A DNA stretch of 64,000 nucleotides from Anthracocystis setariae. Lineage: Eukaryota; Basidiomycota; Ustilaginomycetes; Ustilaginales; Ustilaginaceae. The position numbers were made by a program, and so were the translations under genes. The first letter of the stretch is position 1. The number at the start of each line of letters is the position of its first letter. Location: positions 124,001-188,000 of the forward strand of contig CAKMXJ010000022.1 of NCBI GenBank assembly GCA_928724745.1, given 5' to 3'. Below, piece after piece: positions 1-10,531 of this stretch. Below the pieces are notes generated by a model. The model saw nothing but the letters and a program-made list of their open reading frames with translations, did not search any database and was not told where the DNA came from.

Positions 1-1469
1 CGCTGCAGACGTACGAGGGGAGGGAGCATCGGTACGTTGATTATCCGCTGCCGCTGTTGCTCGAGATGGTCGGACGCTGCACCAAGGCCAACCAAGACGG
101 ATGCTCGCGCCTGGTGCTGCTTTGTCAAAGTACGCGAAAGGAATACTTTAAAAAGTTCCTCGCCGAGGGACTGCCTTTGGAGTCGAAGCTGCCGAGCTAC
201 ATCCAGGACTTTTTCAATGCCGAGATCGTGGCGCGCACGATCGACGACAAGCAGGCTGCCGTGGACATTCTCACGTGGACGCTGCTGTATCGACGATTGA
301 GCCAGAACCCTCAGGCGTACAACTGTCAGGGCAAGAGCATGACGCACATCGGCGATTGGCTGTCGGAGCTAGTGGAGAGCAGTTTGGCGGATCTGGAGGC
401 TAGCAAGTGCATCGCGATTCAGGACGAGATGGAAGTGAGCGCGCTCAATCTGGGCATGGTGGCGGCGTACTACAACGTGAGCTATGTCACGGTGGATGTG
501 TTTAACATGTCGCTGAAGGATCGGACCAAGCTGCGCGGGTTGCTCGAGGTGGTGGCGTCGGCGGTGGAGTTTGAAGACCTGCCGATGCGGCAACACGAGG
601 ATGTGGTGTTGGCGCGCATCTACGAGCGATGTGCATTCAAGTTGGACAGGCTGGATCTGGGGTCGCCGATGCACAAGGTGTTTGTGCTGCTGCAGGCGCA
701 TCTGGCGCGGATTGCGCTTCCGGTGGATCTGGAGGCGGATCTGAAGCGGGTGCTGGGTAAGGTGCTGGGGTTGATCAGTGCCGCGGTGGATGTGATGAGT
801 AGCAATGCGTATTTGGGCGCGATTGTGGGGATGGAGTTGAGCCAGATGGTGGTGCAGGCGGTTGGCGTCGAGGGTGGGTCGGTGTTGAGGCAGGTGCCGC
901 ATTTTACGAGCGAGATCGTGCAGAGGTGTAGGGAGAGGGGGGTGGAGGATGTGTTTGGGTTGTCGGATTTGTTGGCTGATTTGGCCGAGGCGGAGCGCGA
1001 CGAGTTGTTGGGTGGGATGGATCGCAAGCGGTTGGCCGAGGTGGCCGAGTTTGTCAATACGTTTCCGTACGTCGAGGTGTCGTATTCGATTGTTACCGAG
1101 CCGGATGAGAGGAATGCTTCGGAGGCTATCGTGTTTCAGGTGCATCTCGAGAAGGAAGACGAAGACGAGGAGGGGGAGGGATCGGTGGTGGTGAAATCGA
1201 CTTTGTATCCGAACAAGAAGAAATTGGTTCAGTGGTGGGTAGTGATTGGTGATCCAGGGAGTAGGACGTTGTTGGCGATTAAGAAGGTGACTTTGCGAAA
1301 GATGGTGGATGTTGAGTTGGAGGTCATGTTGACTAAGGGTAGACATGAGAGGGTTAGGATTTATTTGGTTTGCGATTCGTATTTGGGCGCAGATAGAGAG
1401 GTGCTCGTCGAGCCTATCGATGTAGCAGAGGGAAGAGACGAGGAGGAGGAGGAGGAGGATAGCGAGTAG
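1..1469 (+). CDS. BRR2: Pre-mRNA-splicing helicase BRR2, C-terminal part (5' truncated by window edge)
   Basis: The frame is open from base 3 to the TAG at 1467-1469, giving 488 visible residues. The start lies upstream of the window. What is seen is the end of the second helicase cassette (the QMVGRA-like segment reads LEMVGRCTKA), then the winged-helix part (FFNAEIVARTIDDKQAAVDI, then LTWTLLYRR) and the whole C-terminal Sec63-like domain (LNLGMVAAYYNVSY; VPHFTSEIVQRC; a final Ig/FN3-like strand region with WWVVIGD and VCDSYLGAD). This order matches the C-terminal cassette of Brr2, the Ski2-like ATPase that unwinds U4/U6 during spliceosome activation in the nucleus. The more distant relative Slh1/ASCC3 fits less well. 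The protein ends in a run of Glu and Asp. It converges on the acyl-CoA synthetase gene 302 bp away. No intron is seen in the visible part. Confidence 0.9.
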   Translation, partial: LQTYEGREHRYVDYPLPLLLEMVGRCTKANQDGCSRLVLLCQSTRKEYFKKFLAEGLPLESKLPSYIQDFFNAEIVARTIDDKQAAVDILTWTLLYRRLSQNPQAYNCQGKSMTHIGDWLSELVESSLADLEASKCIAIQDEMEVSALNLGMVAAYYNVSYVTVDVFNMSLKDRTKLRGLLEVVASAVEFEDLPMRQHEDVVLARIYERCAFKLDRLDLGSPMHKVFVLLQAHLARIALPVDLEADLKRVLGKVLGLISAAVDVMSSNAYLGAIVGMELSQMVVQAVGVEGGSVLRQVPHFTSEIVQRCRERGVEDVFGLSDLLADLAEAERDELLGGMDRKRLAEVAEFVNTFPYVEVSYSIVTEPDERNASEAIVFQVHLEKEDEDEEGEGSVVVKSTLYPNKKKLVQWWVVIGDPGSRTLLAIKKVTLRKMVDVELEVMLTKGRHERVRIYLVCDSYLGADREVLVEPIDVAEGRDEEEEEEDSE

Positions 1470-1695
1470 GGTTCATGTCAATTTTCCCCCATTCCCCCCA
1501 TTCACATCGAGCAAGCTTCTCTCTAATGTTAATTGCCCTATCACACACACACACACCAAAAGCCATGGGAGGAAAACAAAAGAAACATGTACGAAATTGA
1601 AAACCAAACCAAAACTCGATCGAAACCACAACGAGGAAAACACCATCTCCAAACCGACGCAAGGGGAGGGCTATGAACATCACCCAAGCACGTGT

Positions 1696-1726
<31 letters not shown>

Positions 1727-1771
1727 AGAGTAGAGTGGTTGGGGGGGGGGGGGGGGGGGGGGGGTTGGGAT
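1470..1771. other. Convergent intergenic region with simple repeats
   Basis: This is the 302-bp space between two convergent stop codons. It holds a (CA)n run near 1543-1556, a (GA)n run near 1696-1730 and a 24-base poly-G run at 1741-1764. The poly-G starts 8 bp past the stop of the minus-strand acyl-CoA synthetase, so that gene's 3' UTR would carry poly-C. No coding potential is seen. Confidence 0.75.
1741..1764. repeat. Poly-G homopolymer (24 G)
   Basis: Twenty-four consecutive G on the plus strand, directly after the (GA)n run. It reads as poly-C in the 3' UTR of the minus-strand acyl-CoA synthetase. Confidence 0.95.
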
Positions 1772-3894
1772 TTACATGTAAACCTTTTTAATCTGATCTT
1801 GATACTTATCAACGATCTCCTTCCTACTCAACTTCTGGGCTGCGGTCATAGCCAATTCCTCACTGACCAACACGACGGTTTGCAACATCTCCATATTTTT
1901 AAACCCTGCCTTTCTTCCGACGGCGTTGACATCGTCCATGACCATTTTGGCCACATCGCGATTGGCGCACATTTCCTCCAACCCGCCAGCCGCCTTATCT
2001 TTGGCGATAGCTTTGAGATTGTCTTCGCGAGGAAAGATGATGGCCATGGGCTGTTTGGCATCCGAACTCGCATGTACGCAAATGTTGCTCACCAGGTTCG
2101 ACGACTTGTACACCGATTCGAGTCGTTCGATCGCAATGTACTCTCCGCCCGACAGTTTCACCAGGTTCTTCTTACGATCGATGATCGAAAGCGTTCCATC
2201 CGCGTTCCACTGCCCCACATCGCCCGTCAGGAACCATCCATCCTGGAAACTCTCCTTGTTGATGTCGTCTCGCTTAAAGTAGCCCTTGGTAACCGCGGGT
2301 CCGCGAATCAGCACTTCACCCTGAGGTGGGTCGTTGGTGGCAAAGTAGCCTGCATCCGGCACGTCGCGCAGCTTGATCTCGATGGCGGGCACGCATCCAC
2401 CCGCGGTGCCGTACTTGTAGAACTCGGGCGTCAGGATCGCCGTCATACCGCACGATTCCGTGAGGCCGTAACCCTGGAGCAACACGGTAAGCGCGTTGTT
2501 GAGGAATTCCTGCGTCTCCTTGCTCAGCGCAGCTCCACCGGAGAGCGCGATACGAAGGCGACCGCCGGTCTGCTCCTTGACCGCCTTGAAGACGAGCGAG
2601 TCCATGGCCGAGGAGAGCACGGGCACCTTGTTCTTCTTGATGGTCATGGCACCGTTGAACACGCTCTTCTTGAACGAACCACCTTGGTTGACCTTGGATA
2701 CGATTCCCTTACGGATGAGCTCCCACACGGCGGGGACGCCGATCATGATGCTGGGCTTGAACGCCTTGATGTCGCCGTCGCAGTTGCGCACCGAAGCCTG
2801 GGTGAGCGTCTTGACTTTGGCGTAACCCATGGTGACACCGACGTAGGTCATGGTGCATTCCACGATGAATTCCAAGATGTGAGCTAGAGGGAGGTAGGCG
2901 AGGAAAGTGTCGTCGGAGCGGAGCAAATCTCCAATGTGAAGCTCAACGGCAGCGATGGAAGCGACGAGGTTGCCGTGAGTGAGGATGACACCTTTCGGAG
3001 CACCGGTGGAACCGGAAGTGTACATGATACAAGCGACGTCTTCGCGAGTGGGGAGGTGAGGCTCGGCGGGGGTAGCCTTGCCCTCGCTCCAGAGCTCTTC
3101 GATGGTGAGCAGCCTACCTTGACGAGGTTCGAGGGCGTTGCGGATGGTGTCGAGGTGCTTTTGGTCGGGTTGACCGTCGTAGATGACGTACTTGACGGAT
3201 TCGGTTTGGTGGATGACCTTGGCGAGGGTGGAGAGGAGCTCTGCGTTGGTAAAGATACCGACGACGTCGGGCTCGCTGAGTGAATGCTGGAGACCTTGGT
3301 CACCGAGGGTTTCGTAGGCGGTGCAGAAGGGGATGCTCTGACGGAAACAGGCGTGAGCCATGTTCTGCCAGTTGACGGCGGTAGCGGCGTAAATGTTGAA
3401 GCGGGTGTGCTTGTTCAGACCGAGCTTGACGAGACCGCTGGAAGCGTGCTGGATGCGGTCCTCGAATTCCGAATAGGTGAGGTACTTGTAGTTGGAGAGC
3501 TCGTAGAATTGCCAAGTCTTTGTCTCTGTGAGCTGCTTGCCTTCGACGGTTTTGGTGATTTCCTTTTGCTCGTCGTGCATGCGAACCACGTCTCGCCATC
3601 CCATGATGGGTCTGTTGGGGAAACCTTTTGGGATGTGACGATTGAAGAAGAGCAAAGAGAGTTGGAATGGCATGTCAGTGAACGATTGATTGGGAATGAG
3701 GAGGAGAGCTGTGATAGCTGCGTGAAAAGATTTGGAGACTTACGCTTGAGAGCATGGAGGAAGACATCGGCCATGGTGTTGATTCCCTCGGATGGACGTT
3801 CAAGGAGGCGATCGGGAGCGCGGTAGGAACGCCTGATCTTGGTCTCACCTTTTGCGACGGGGGTGTCGATTTCGACACTAGCCAGCTTGGTCAT
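1772..3894 (-). CDS. Long-chain acyl-CoA synthetase (FAA1/FAA4 family)
   Basis: Two exons, 3744-3894 and 1772-3624, joined over a 119-nt intron with donor GTAAGT at 3743-3738, a CTGAC branch-like site and acceptor AAAAG; the predicted protein has 667 residues. The splice joins ...LHALKR to FPNRPIMGWRD, which restores the usual N-terminal family sequence. The ATG at 3894 is the first in the frame. Motifs in order: AMP-binding P-loop YTSGSTGAPKGVILTH, LPLAHILE, QGYGLTESCG, the TGDVG adenylate motif, and the fatty-acyl-CoA synthetase signature DRKKNLVKLSGGEYIAIE. The enzyme activates long-chain fatty acids to CoA esters with ATP for lipid synthesis or beta-oxidation. It lies at membranes or lipid droplets in known fungal homologues. 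No peroxisomal SKL-type tail is present: the C-terminus is KKVYM. Which paralogue (FAA1, FAA2 or FAA4) cannot be told from this. Confidence 0.92.
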
Positions 3895-4130
3895 GGTTGC
3901 AGGTATGGTCTAGTTGGGGATTGTGGGTGGATGAGAAAAGAGAAGAGGAAGAGGCTCCGCAGGGTGTGTGTGGGTGTGTGGGGGAGGTCAAGGGCAAAAA
4001 GGGAGATGCGTGGCCACGAAGCACGAAGCGCAAGGTGGAGGATTGAAAGGGAGATAGATGGTGGAGACGGGGATGAGGTGTTAAGTGCGATGGAGGACGA
4101 AGAGGAATGCAAGCTGAAGCTGAGCGTGAG

Positions 4131-4165
4131 GAGAGGAGAGGAGAGGAGAGGAGAGGAGAGGAGAG
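4131..4165. repeat. GGAGA pentanucleotide microsatellite
   Basis: About seven tandem GAGAG/GGAGA units, 230-270 bp upstream of the acyl-CoA synthetase ATG. Confidence 0.85.
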
Positions 4166-4484
4166 TACAGAGATAGAGGACGGGATTGGGATTGCGATTG
4201 CGATTTTTGTGGAGAGGCGACGGCGGCTCAGTGATTCACCAAATGATCCAATTTGGCAGCATGTACAGTACAGTACTGTGCGGTCCATCCCAAGCAAATG
4301 CAATTTCAAACCCAAACCCGGCCTGTACAGTACTGCAATCGGCGCCTTTTTCTTTCTTTCTCTCTACGACTACGTAACTCCACATTCGCGGAAACTCCAC
4401 ACAATTGGAAACCCAAGAATTTGCGGGCCTAGCCGACAGGAGCAGCAGCAGTGGATTTGCGCCGCGCATAAGCACACAACAGAG

Positions 4485-4518
<34 letters not shown>

Positions 4519-5363
4519 GAAAAGGGGGAGACACGCAGGTCTTGGATGGGCTGCTATGCTATGCTCTGGGCTGGGCTGAGCTTGGCTTGGTTGCTCGCTT
4601 GAGTTGCGCGTGACGTTGTGCATTGACACTTTCAAGGTCGAGTATTATCAATTAAATAAAAAGAGGTACAGACTGTATATTTCTACTGGACTGGGTCGAT
4701 TTCACAAGACCAAGCCTTATGCATGGAACGCCACCACCTAAACTGACTGACTGCCTGCCTTTCGTTTGTGCTTGCTTTCTATCTTTCGTTCTGGTCGCAA
4801 CTGCAAGATGTCGGTACACTCTCTGTGACTGTGGACAGGAGCATATAACTGCAACCTCAGCTGCACCATCATCTATGGCTTCAACGCCTCTGCCGTATTC
4901 ATGAAAGCCATGAAAGCCATGGTTTGGCACCGGAACCTTGCGGCATCTTGACAAGCAGATGCTCGTGGTTTCATATGCTCTTTCGTGCAACAGAGTGTAA
5001 AAGACGATGGAATCAGAGGAGCCTCCTGGCTGTCAACTCGAGAAGCGCATCAGCTGACTTTGGGGCTTTTACCGCAAAGCGACTCACGGTTTCATCGCTT
5101 CAACACCCGCTCGCTCTCTTATCCCCCTTGTCGCGTGTACAGTATTGCGAGCTGCTTGCTCACTTTGTCAGCCCCTTATCCGATCAAGCCAACCAGAAAC
5201 AAATTGGCGCCTTGCTACCCAACAACCGCTTCTTTCTCGAATGCTCTAGCGTGTCGTTACAAAGCTTTGTCCTCTTGACGACGTTTCCCGTAGTAGATCA
5301 ATCCAACTTGCTCATGAGCTACGTAGTTTCTAGTACGCAAATGGAAAGCGCGCATGTGGTATT

Positions 5364-5391
5364 GGCTGGCTGGCTGGCTGGCTGGCTGGCG
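5364..5391. repeat. GGCT tetranucleotide microsatellite
   Basis: About seven perfect tandem GGCT units in the long upstream region of EAF3. Confidence 0.85.
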
Positions 5392-5937
5392 GTAACATGT
5401 AGAGTACAGTACCTGAAACCTCGCTTGCAGCTGGAAACCATGGAACAGTAAAAATGCATGGCGTCGGTTTAAGCTATCCCTGTACCTGACCCCATCCAAC
5501 GCCAACTGCTGCGGGCGAAAGTCGGGTAAGCGAGCGAGCGAGCGAGCGAATGAGCGCGCAATGCGTGCCAGCAGTGGCCGCCGATACACGGGGCAAAGTG
5601 CTCGAAACAAGTTTGGCCAGTGTCGAGCATGGATGCCCAGAGAGGTCCTTTTTCACACGCCAAAGCCGATCGACTTTGTTGACAAAGTTGAGATGACGAT
5701 GATTTACCGAGTCGGTCTAACACTGTCAAGACATCGCCAAAGAAAGAGGAATAAGACTAATTCGTGCGGGATGCAGCAGCTGCTGCAGTCGCGTTTCAAG
5801 TTGGTTGCTCACAATCCAATCACCAAACCTTGTCAGCCAGCCACAGCCACTAGGGTCCATCTCGATCAACTCGCTTTCTCCTTTTATTTTCCGGTCCCCA
5901 CGCGATTCTCCACCCATCCGAGCGTGTTGTACGTACG

Positions 5938-7058
5938 ATGCTGTACAGCGACAACGAAAAGGTGCTGTGCTTCCACGGTCCGTTGATCTACGTCGCCAAG
6001 GTGCTCAAGGCGGAAAAATGGACGGGCGATGACAACGTCACGGCTCAAGTCGGCCCGCACTACCGCGTTCACTACGACGGTTGGAAAAAGACTTGGGATG
6101 AATGGGTTCCCGAAACTCGACTGCTCAAGTACAACGACGAGAACTTGGCACGTAAGGCAACTCTCCAAGACGCAGCCAAGGCTGGCAGTCTCACCTCCTC
6201 ATCCGTCAGCGCAAGTCACGACAAGTCGACGTCAACAACCACTTCAACAACCGCGGCGGCTAGGAGGGCAAGGGAGAGCGATGTCAACGATAGGAAGGCT
6301 TCCAGTCAAGCCGCGTCCAGGGGTACCAAGAGAGGTAGGGATACCGTCGAGACCGAGGACGAGTTTTTAAAGAGACCAGAGGTTAAGATCTCTCTACCGG
6401 ATGAACTTAAACTTCAACTCGTGGATGATTGGGAAAATGTGACCAAGAAAGCTCAGCTGATTCCTTTGCCTAGGAAACCGTGCGTCAAGGATATCTTGCA
6501 CGATTACAAGACGCATTACCTTGCTCAGAAGCGCGACTCTTGCAAACCCTCGCGTTCGCCGCAGCTGGTCGACGAGGTTCTCAAGGGTCTCAAGCTGTAC
6601 TTTGACAGATCCTTGGGTCAGAATCTGCTGTATCGTTTCGAAAGGGCTCAGTATGTCGAGTATCGCAAGAAGAACGGGCCCAAGATGGGCGATGGTGATG
6701 TCGGCAATGCAAGATCGGGAAATGGGTCCATGGGTGGGCATATGGAACCTAGCGATGTCTATGGCGCTGAACATCTCTTGCGTCTCTTTGTCAATTTACC
6801 CATGATCATCGTTCATACAAGTATGGATGCCGAGTCCATCAGCTTGCTTAAGGAGCATCTGGCTGACTTCTTGTCGTAGGTACACTCATTCTTGATTGCG
6901 ATTTCTGCTCGCAACACAGTCAACTCACATCGTCTTTGCTTTTCTTCTCCTTCCTTCTCTCCCGCCTACACAGCTACATTGCAAAACAAAAGCACCGCCT
7001 CTTTGTGCGAGAATACGAGACAGCCTCACCAGCATACCACCGCATCAGCTCAACCTGA
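5938..7058 (+). CDS. EAF3: MRG15/EAF3-like chromatin protein (chromo-barrel + MRG domain)
   Basis: Exons 5938-6875 and 6974-7058 with a 98-nt intron (donor GTAGGT, acceptor CACAG); the predicted protein has 340 residues. Without the splice the frame stops at a TAG inside the donor, just before the last MRG helix. With it the protein continues as SYIAKQKHRLF and ends ETASPAYHRISST, the usual MRG C-terminus. Residues 5-70 form the chromo-barrel (VLCFHGPLIYVAKVL; YRVHYDGWKKTWDEWV), which in the family reads methylated H3K36. A Ser/Thr-rich linker follows, and the MRG domain runs from about 150 to the end (ISLPDELKLQLVDDWE; YGAEHLLRLFVNLP). In yeast the protein serves both NuA4 acetyltransferase and Rpd3S deacetylase in the nucleus. 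The start is the first ATG and lies directly before the chromo-barrel, as in the fission-yeast homologue. Confidence 0.92.
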
Positions 7059-10000
7059 GTTAAACCCCGAGCCTCTCATCATCACGCATCCAACATCCTG
7101 GTCCCTTTGGGCCATTCTGTAACACTAGCACCGTACAATCCCAATTGCTGTAACATTTTCCCTCCGACTGCTCTCGTCGCAAGTGACAAACAAGCGTTCA
7201 TGTTGCAAACACGTGGCGCAACGAGCCTCGCCCACCGCGCAATAATCCGACATTTGGCAGACAAAGTGAAATATGGCTCAGCTCCAAGCTTGAATACGCT
7301 GGCTGCAATGGTGGGGGGGGAAGCTATGCTAAGTTTTGTGAGTCAATGAATTTTGCAATCGTGCGATGCTGCTCCAGAGGCGATTTAGATTGGAATTGAC
7401 AAAGCGGACAGCTGAGAGAAGACCGAAATGTCGACGGAAAAATCAAGGGGATGACGTGGTGATTGTCAAGGGATCCACCAGCAGAGGCTGAATACTGCAA
7501 AATGAGCTCGAGAATTTGGTTCGACTGGATTGGATGAGCACGATGAGGTTTTTTTCCGAGTTCGCGGGAACTAGCGCGGTGAAGCGAGTTTCTTCAAGCT
7601 AAGCTGATCATCGTGTATCTGTTTGCCGTGTTGGCATGGTTTGGGATGTCCGATGTCAGACCACGTTGTTCATGGCTGTTGGCGATCCCAAGCCGTTTTG
7701 TTGATGAAAGGCCGATGGATGATGTTGGCATCACCCGATACCGTGACCTGTACAAACATATGTTCTGTTGAGACCCAGTTGATTCGTCGGTAAAGCACAC
7801 AAAACAAGTCATACGGGCTGGTTGGATACCATAATCATATCATCCTTATCATACCTGTCCTTACAAACTTGGTCGTCGTGGTTCATAATATCAGTGCTGT
7901 ACCGAGTTTGTGGGGCATTCCAACGATTTAATCATCACTCGCAACGTGGCTTGTAGAGATTGTGTATGCAAGTGCAGCAGCTAGATTTGTGTACCTTTTC
8001 GAGCGATGGCGTCAAACCCAACTCAACTGCCTTGCAGCTGACCTGACCTTCAATACAACGTGCTCCCACTACCTGTCGTGATTGCAGCCATTGCTCGGTT
8101 GGCGATCGTAGATGGCCGATAAGGGAAAATCGATGATACCGGCATCGACGATACACGAGCCTCGTGACCTGTGCATACACATGTCTTCTCTGATTCGTTT
8201 GCTTGTCTGTCTTGTCACAGGGTAGAGCACATACGGGTCAGTCAGATAGTGTACATTATCACCAACACCTTACACCTCGTCTCTAGCTCAGTTCTTAATA
8301 CCAGTGCTCTACCAAACCCGTGCGACATTCTTTCAACCTGTTCAACATGCTCAAGTCAGTACTTCGTTCATACTTGGCGCTGGATGGATGACGAAATTGC
8401 TGGCTCATCCTGCCGAGCGAACTGCTCAGAATACTGTCGACTAGCCTTTACATACTCTTACATCACTCTCGTTGCTGCTTGCTCGAGACCAGGCTGTTTG
8501 CAGCAAGTCAAAGGGGAGAGATTTGTGTTTAGACGACGTATATAGCCTCACAGTATCTATCCAATGGCGCCCGTGTGATATGAAATCTGTACCTCGATGT
8601 TGTGAATTGTGTTGATGAGGCTTCGATTCGCTCTCGCTACGTCTCTCGATCATAACACTGACGTCGACAATAAAGTTCTGACAGTGCAGATGTGAATTTT
8701 GGCGAGGAAGCATCATATAGTCATCTCCGATTAGTGTTTGATGTGCAGGGCTGGGGGGGGGGGGACGTAAGATTGCGAGACCATGCTTGCCTGTCGAGAT
8801 GTTCGGCCTCAAACGTCTCGGTGGCGTTGAGTATATGCTGCTACCACAGCCGAATCGGAGCCGCTTTTTCCTCTGTGGCGTGGCAGTCTTGTATAGCATT
8901 TTGGCTCGATCTGAAGTTCAAGAAGCAACAAGGATGATCAGACCTTGTCTTTGACAAGTTCCCGACGCTCGCTCTGCTTTAAACCTGAACGACGACAGTC
9001 AGCTTACCGATGCCTCTCGAGCGTTGAAGAGCGAAGCACATCTGCGGAATTTTTCGGAGATCCCCAGCGCAGCTGCACCAACGCCTCTTGCTTTTTAGAA
9101 AGCGGCGCTCTAGTCAACGGAGAGAATCCAGAGACAAATATTAGTTCTGATCACGTTTGTCGACAACGAAGAGGAGACATTTGAAATTAAACATACTCGA
9201 CACAAGGAACAAGCAACTCGACCGTTCCTCCAGAAAAAGTAGCTGTCTTGGTCTGAATGGCTTGGCACTCTCAAGGAATGCTCTGATTCGATGCTTGGAG
9301 GTCGCAGAGTGTCAAAAGGACCGAGGCCGGGGGTTGGTGAGGCAGGTCAGGTTGAGTTTGGGAATATCTCTCTGCAATGTCATGGGCAGGGAACATACCT
9401 AGCATACGCTCTTGTGGGGCCATATCTGAATCCTGTGAAGAACCTGATCTGACCTGATCGTAGATAAGGAACAAGCAGTTCTGTCCTTCGTATCCTTGCT
9501 CATGCAAAACATCTAGCCTAGTTGTCGTTGGTGTCAATTTGAAAACGGGTTTGTAGGAGCGATCACGGGGATTTCGAACTCATTCGTGCCGCCTAGAGTT
9601 GGCTGAGAAGCTTCTTCCCTCAAGTGGTGATCGCCCGTCTGCGGCCCGCTTGGTAGTGCGAGGGATGCGTGCTTGTTGATCACTTTGGGATGTTCTAAGC
9701 TAGGAAAGGCGAACACCTTCCGCACGGACCATATCAAAGCCCAAACCAGAGAGGATCGAATAGTGATCATCATTGTGTACGCCGCGTAGAGGTGCATACT
9801 TGCTCGGATCACCCGACAAACCTGTGGGTGCAAAGATAGGTGGGAGGTGAGGAGGAATGTTTGCGGCGGACTTGTCTCCTCGTGACGATGTATGATGTTC
9901 TGCGGTAGAGGCAACGAGGAGTGCTAAGTACCTTGGTATAGCGACAGACGCGACTGTGCCTTAGCGAGAACGCACATCCTCTTGCTCAGCAGAGGCATCG

Positions 10001-10531
10001 AATGCCTCTTCTCATTTGGAGAAAGTCGAGGCAACGAGCGCTGATCTCGCTGGTCAGTTGAGCCAATGCTTTGCCGTGCACGTTCACTCGCGTGTAGGCG
10101 ATGTATGTCATGGCTGGATGCCTCAGCACAGTCCTCAACAGGGCCCCACTTAGCCACGCCAATAAGCTCGCTCCAGGTTCTGTCAATCAAAATCGTGGCG
10201 AATAGTATTGCTAAAAGACAGGTGACTTGGGCAATTCGATGAAGAAATATAGAAGTGTGGAAACAGAAGAAAGCCGTAAAGCCAAACTTGCAACTTGATA
10301 AAGTTTGACAGGACACAGAGGCGGAGAAAGCGAAGGAGACCAAACGATGAGCCAAAGTGGCATTTCTGCGCGTGGTGCCTCTATGTCATCATTCTCGCTT
10401 TTTCGCAAAGCTACGCCAGGCCAGCTACTAGGGCTCGCTACCCAAGAACAGCGGACGAGAAGCCGAACAGCCATGCCAAGTGGTAGCCAACAGCAAAATT
10501 GCTGTGCAAAGTTGACTTGATACCGACTCGC
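7059..10531. other. Gene-poor region with diverged repeats and possible decayed genes
   Basis: About 3.5 kb without a convincing intact gene. Three stretches (about 7600-7930, 8090-8345 and 9650-9930) share short blocks in the same order and orientation on the minus strand: a possible splice acceptor ending in ACAG, then GGTCACGG- or TGTCGGGTGAT-like sequence, and in two of them ACATCCCAAA. Around 9270-10360 minus, several peptide islands look protein-like but lie in different frames (for example YIAYTRVNVHGKALAQL and PLRGVHNDDHYSILSGLGF). This suggests a degenerate or intron-rich gene of unknown family. Poly-G runs occur at 7312-7320 and 8753-8763. Confidence 0.4.
9271..10360 (-). pseudogene. 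Possible decayed or unresolved intron-containing gene, unknown family
   Basis: On the minus strand, successive segments have natural-looking amino-acid composition but do not share one frame. They include a hydrophobic stretch CLLAILFATILI near 10215, a segment with HPAMTYIAYTRVNVHGKA near 10100, one with KYAPLRGVHNDDHYSILSG near 9800, and TGDHHLREEASQPTLGGTNE near 9600. A plausible intron (donor GTACTT near 9930, acceptor CCACAG near 9827) joins two of them in phase, but no single set of introns gives a complete protein and no suitable ATG is seen upstream. It may be a decayed gene or a gene with several small exons. No family was recognised, and the call is tentative. Confidence 0.22.

Larger units (their letters stand above)
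3895..5937. other. Divergent intergenic region, promoter side of both neighbours
   Basis: About 2 kb between the divergent starts of the acyl-CoA synthetase and EAF3. Contents seen: tandem GAGAG/GGAGA units at about 4131-4165, a long A-rich tract at about 4487-4510, seven tandem GGCT units near 5364-5391, four to five GCGA units near 5530-5550, and several ACAGT-type motifs (4262-4281, 4324-4335, 5136-5148, 5403-5412). Short open frames here have no protein-like composition. No RNA gene was recognised. Confidence 0.6.

Noticed and set aside
369..1346. 325-codon open frame antisense to BRR2
   Set aside because: It is His/Gln/Arg-rich with no motif, and it lies opposite a conserved helicase domain.
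1673..2887. 404-codon open frame antisense to the acyl-CoA synthetase, beginning in the GA repeat
   Set aside because: Its first residues are translated microsatellite and poly-G, and the rest mirrors the enzyme gene.
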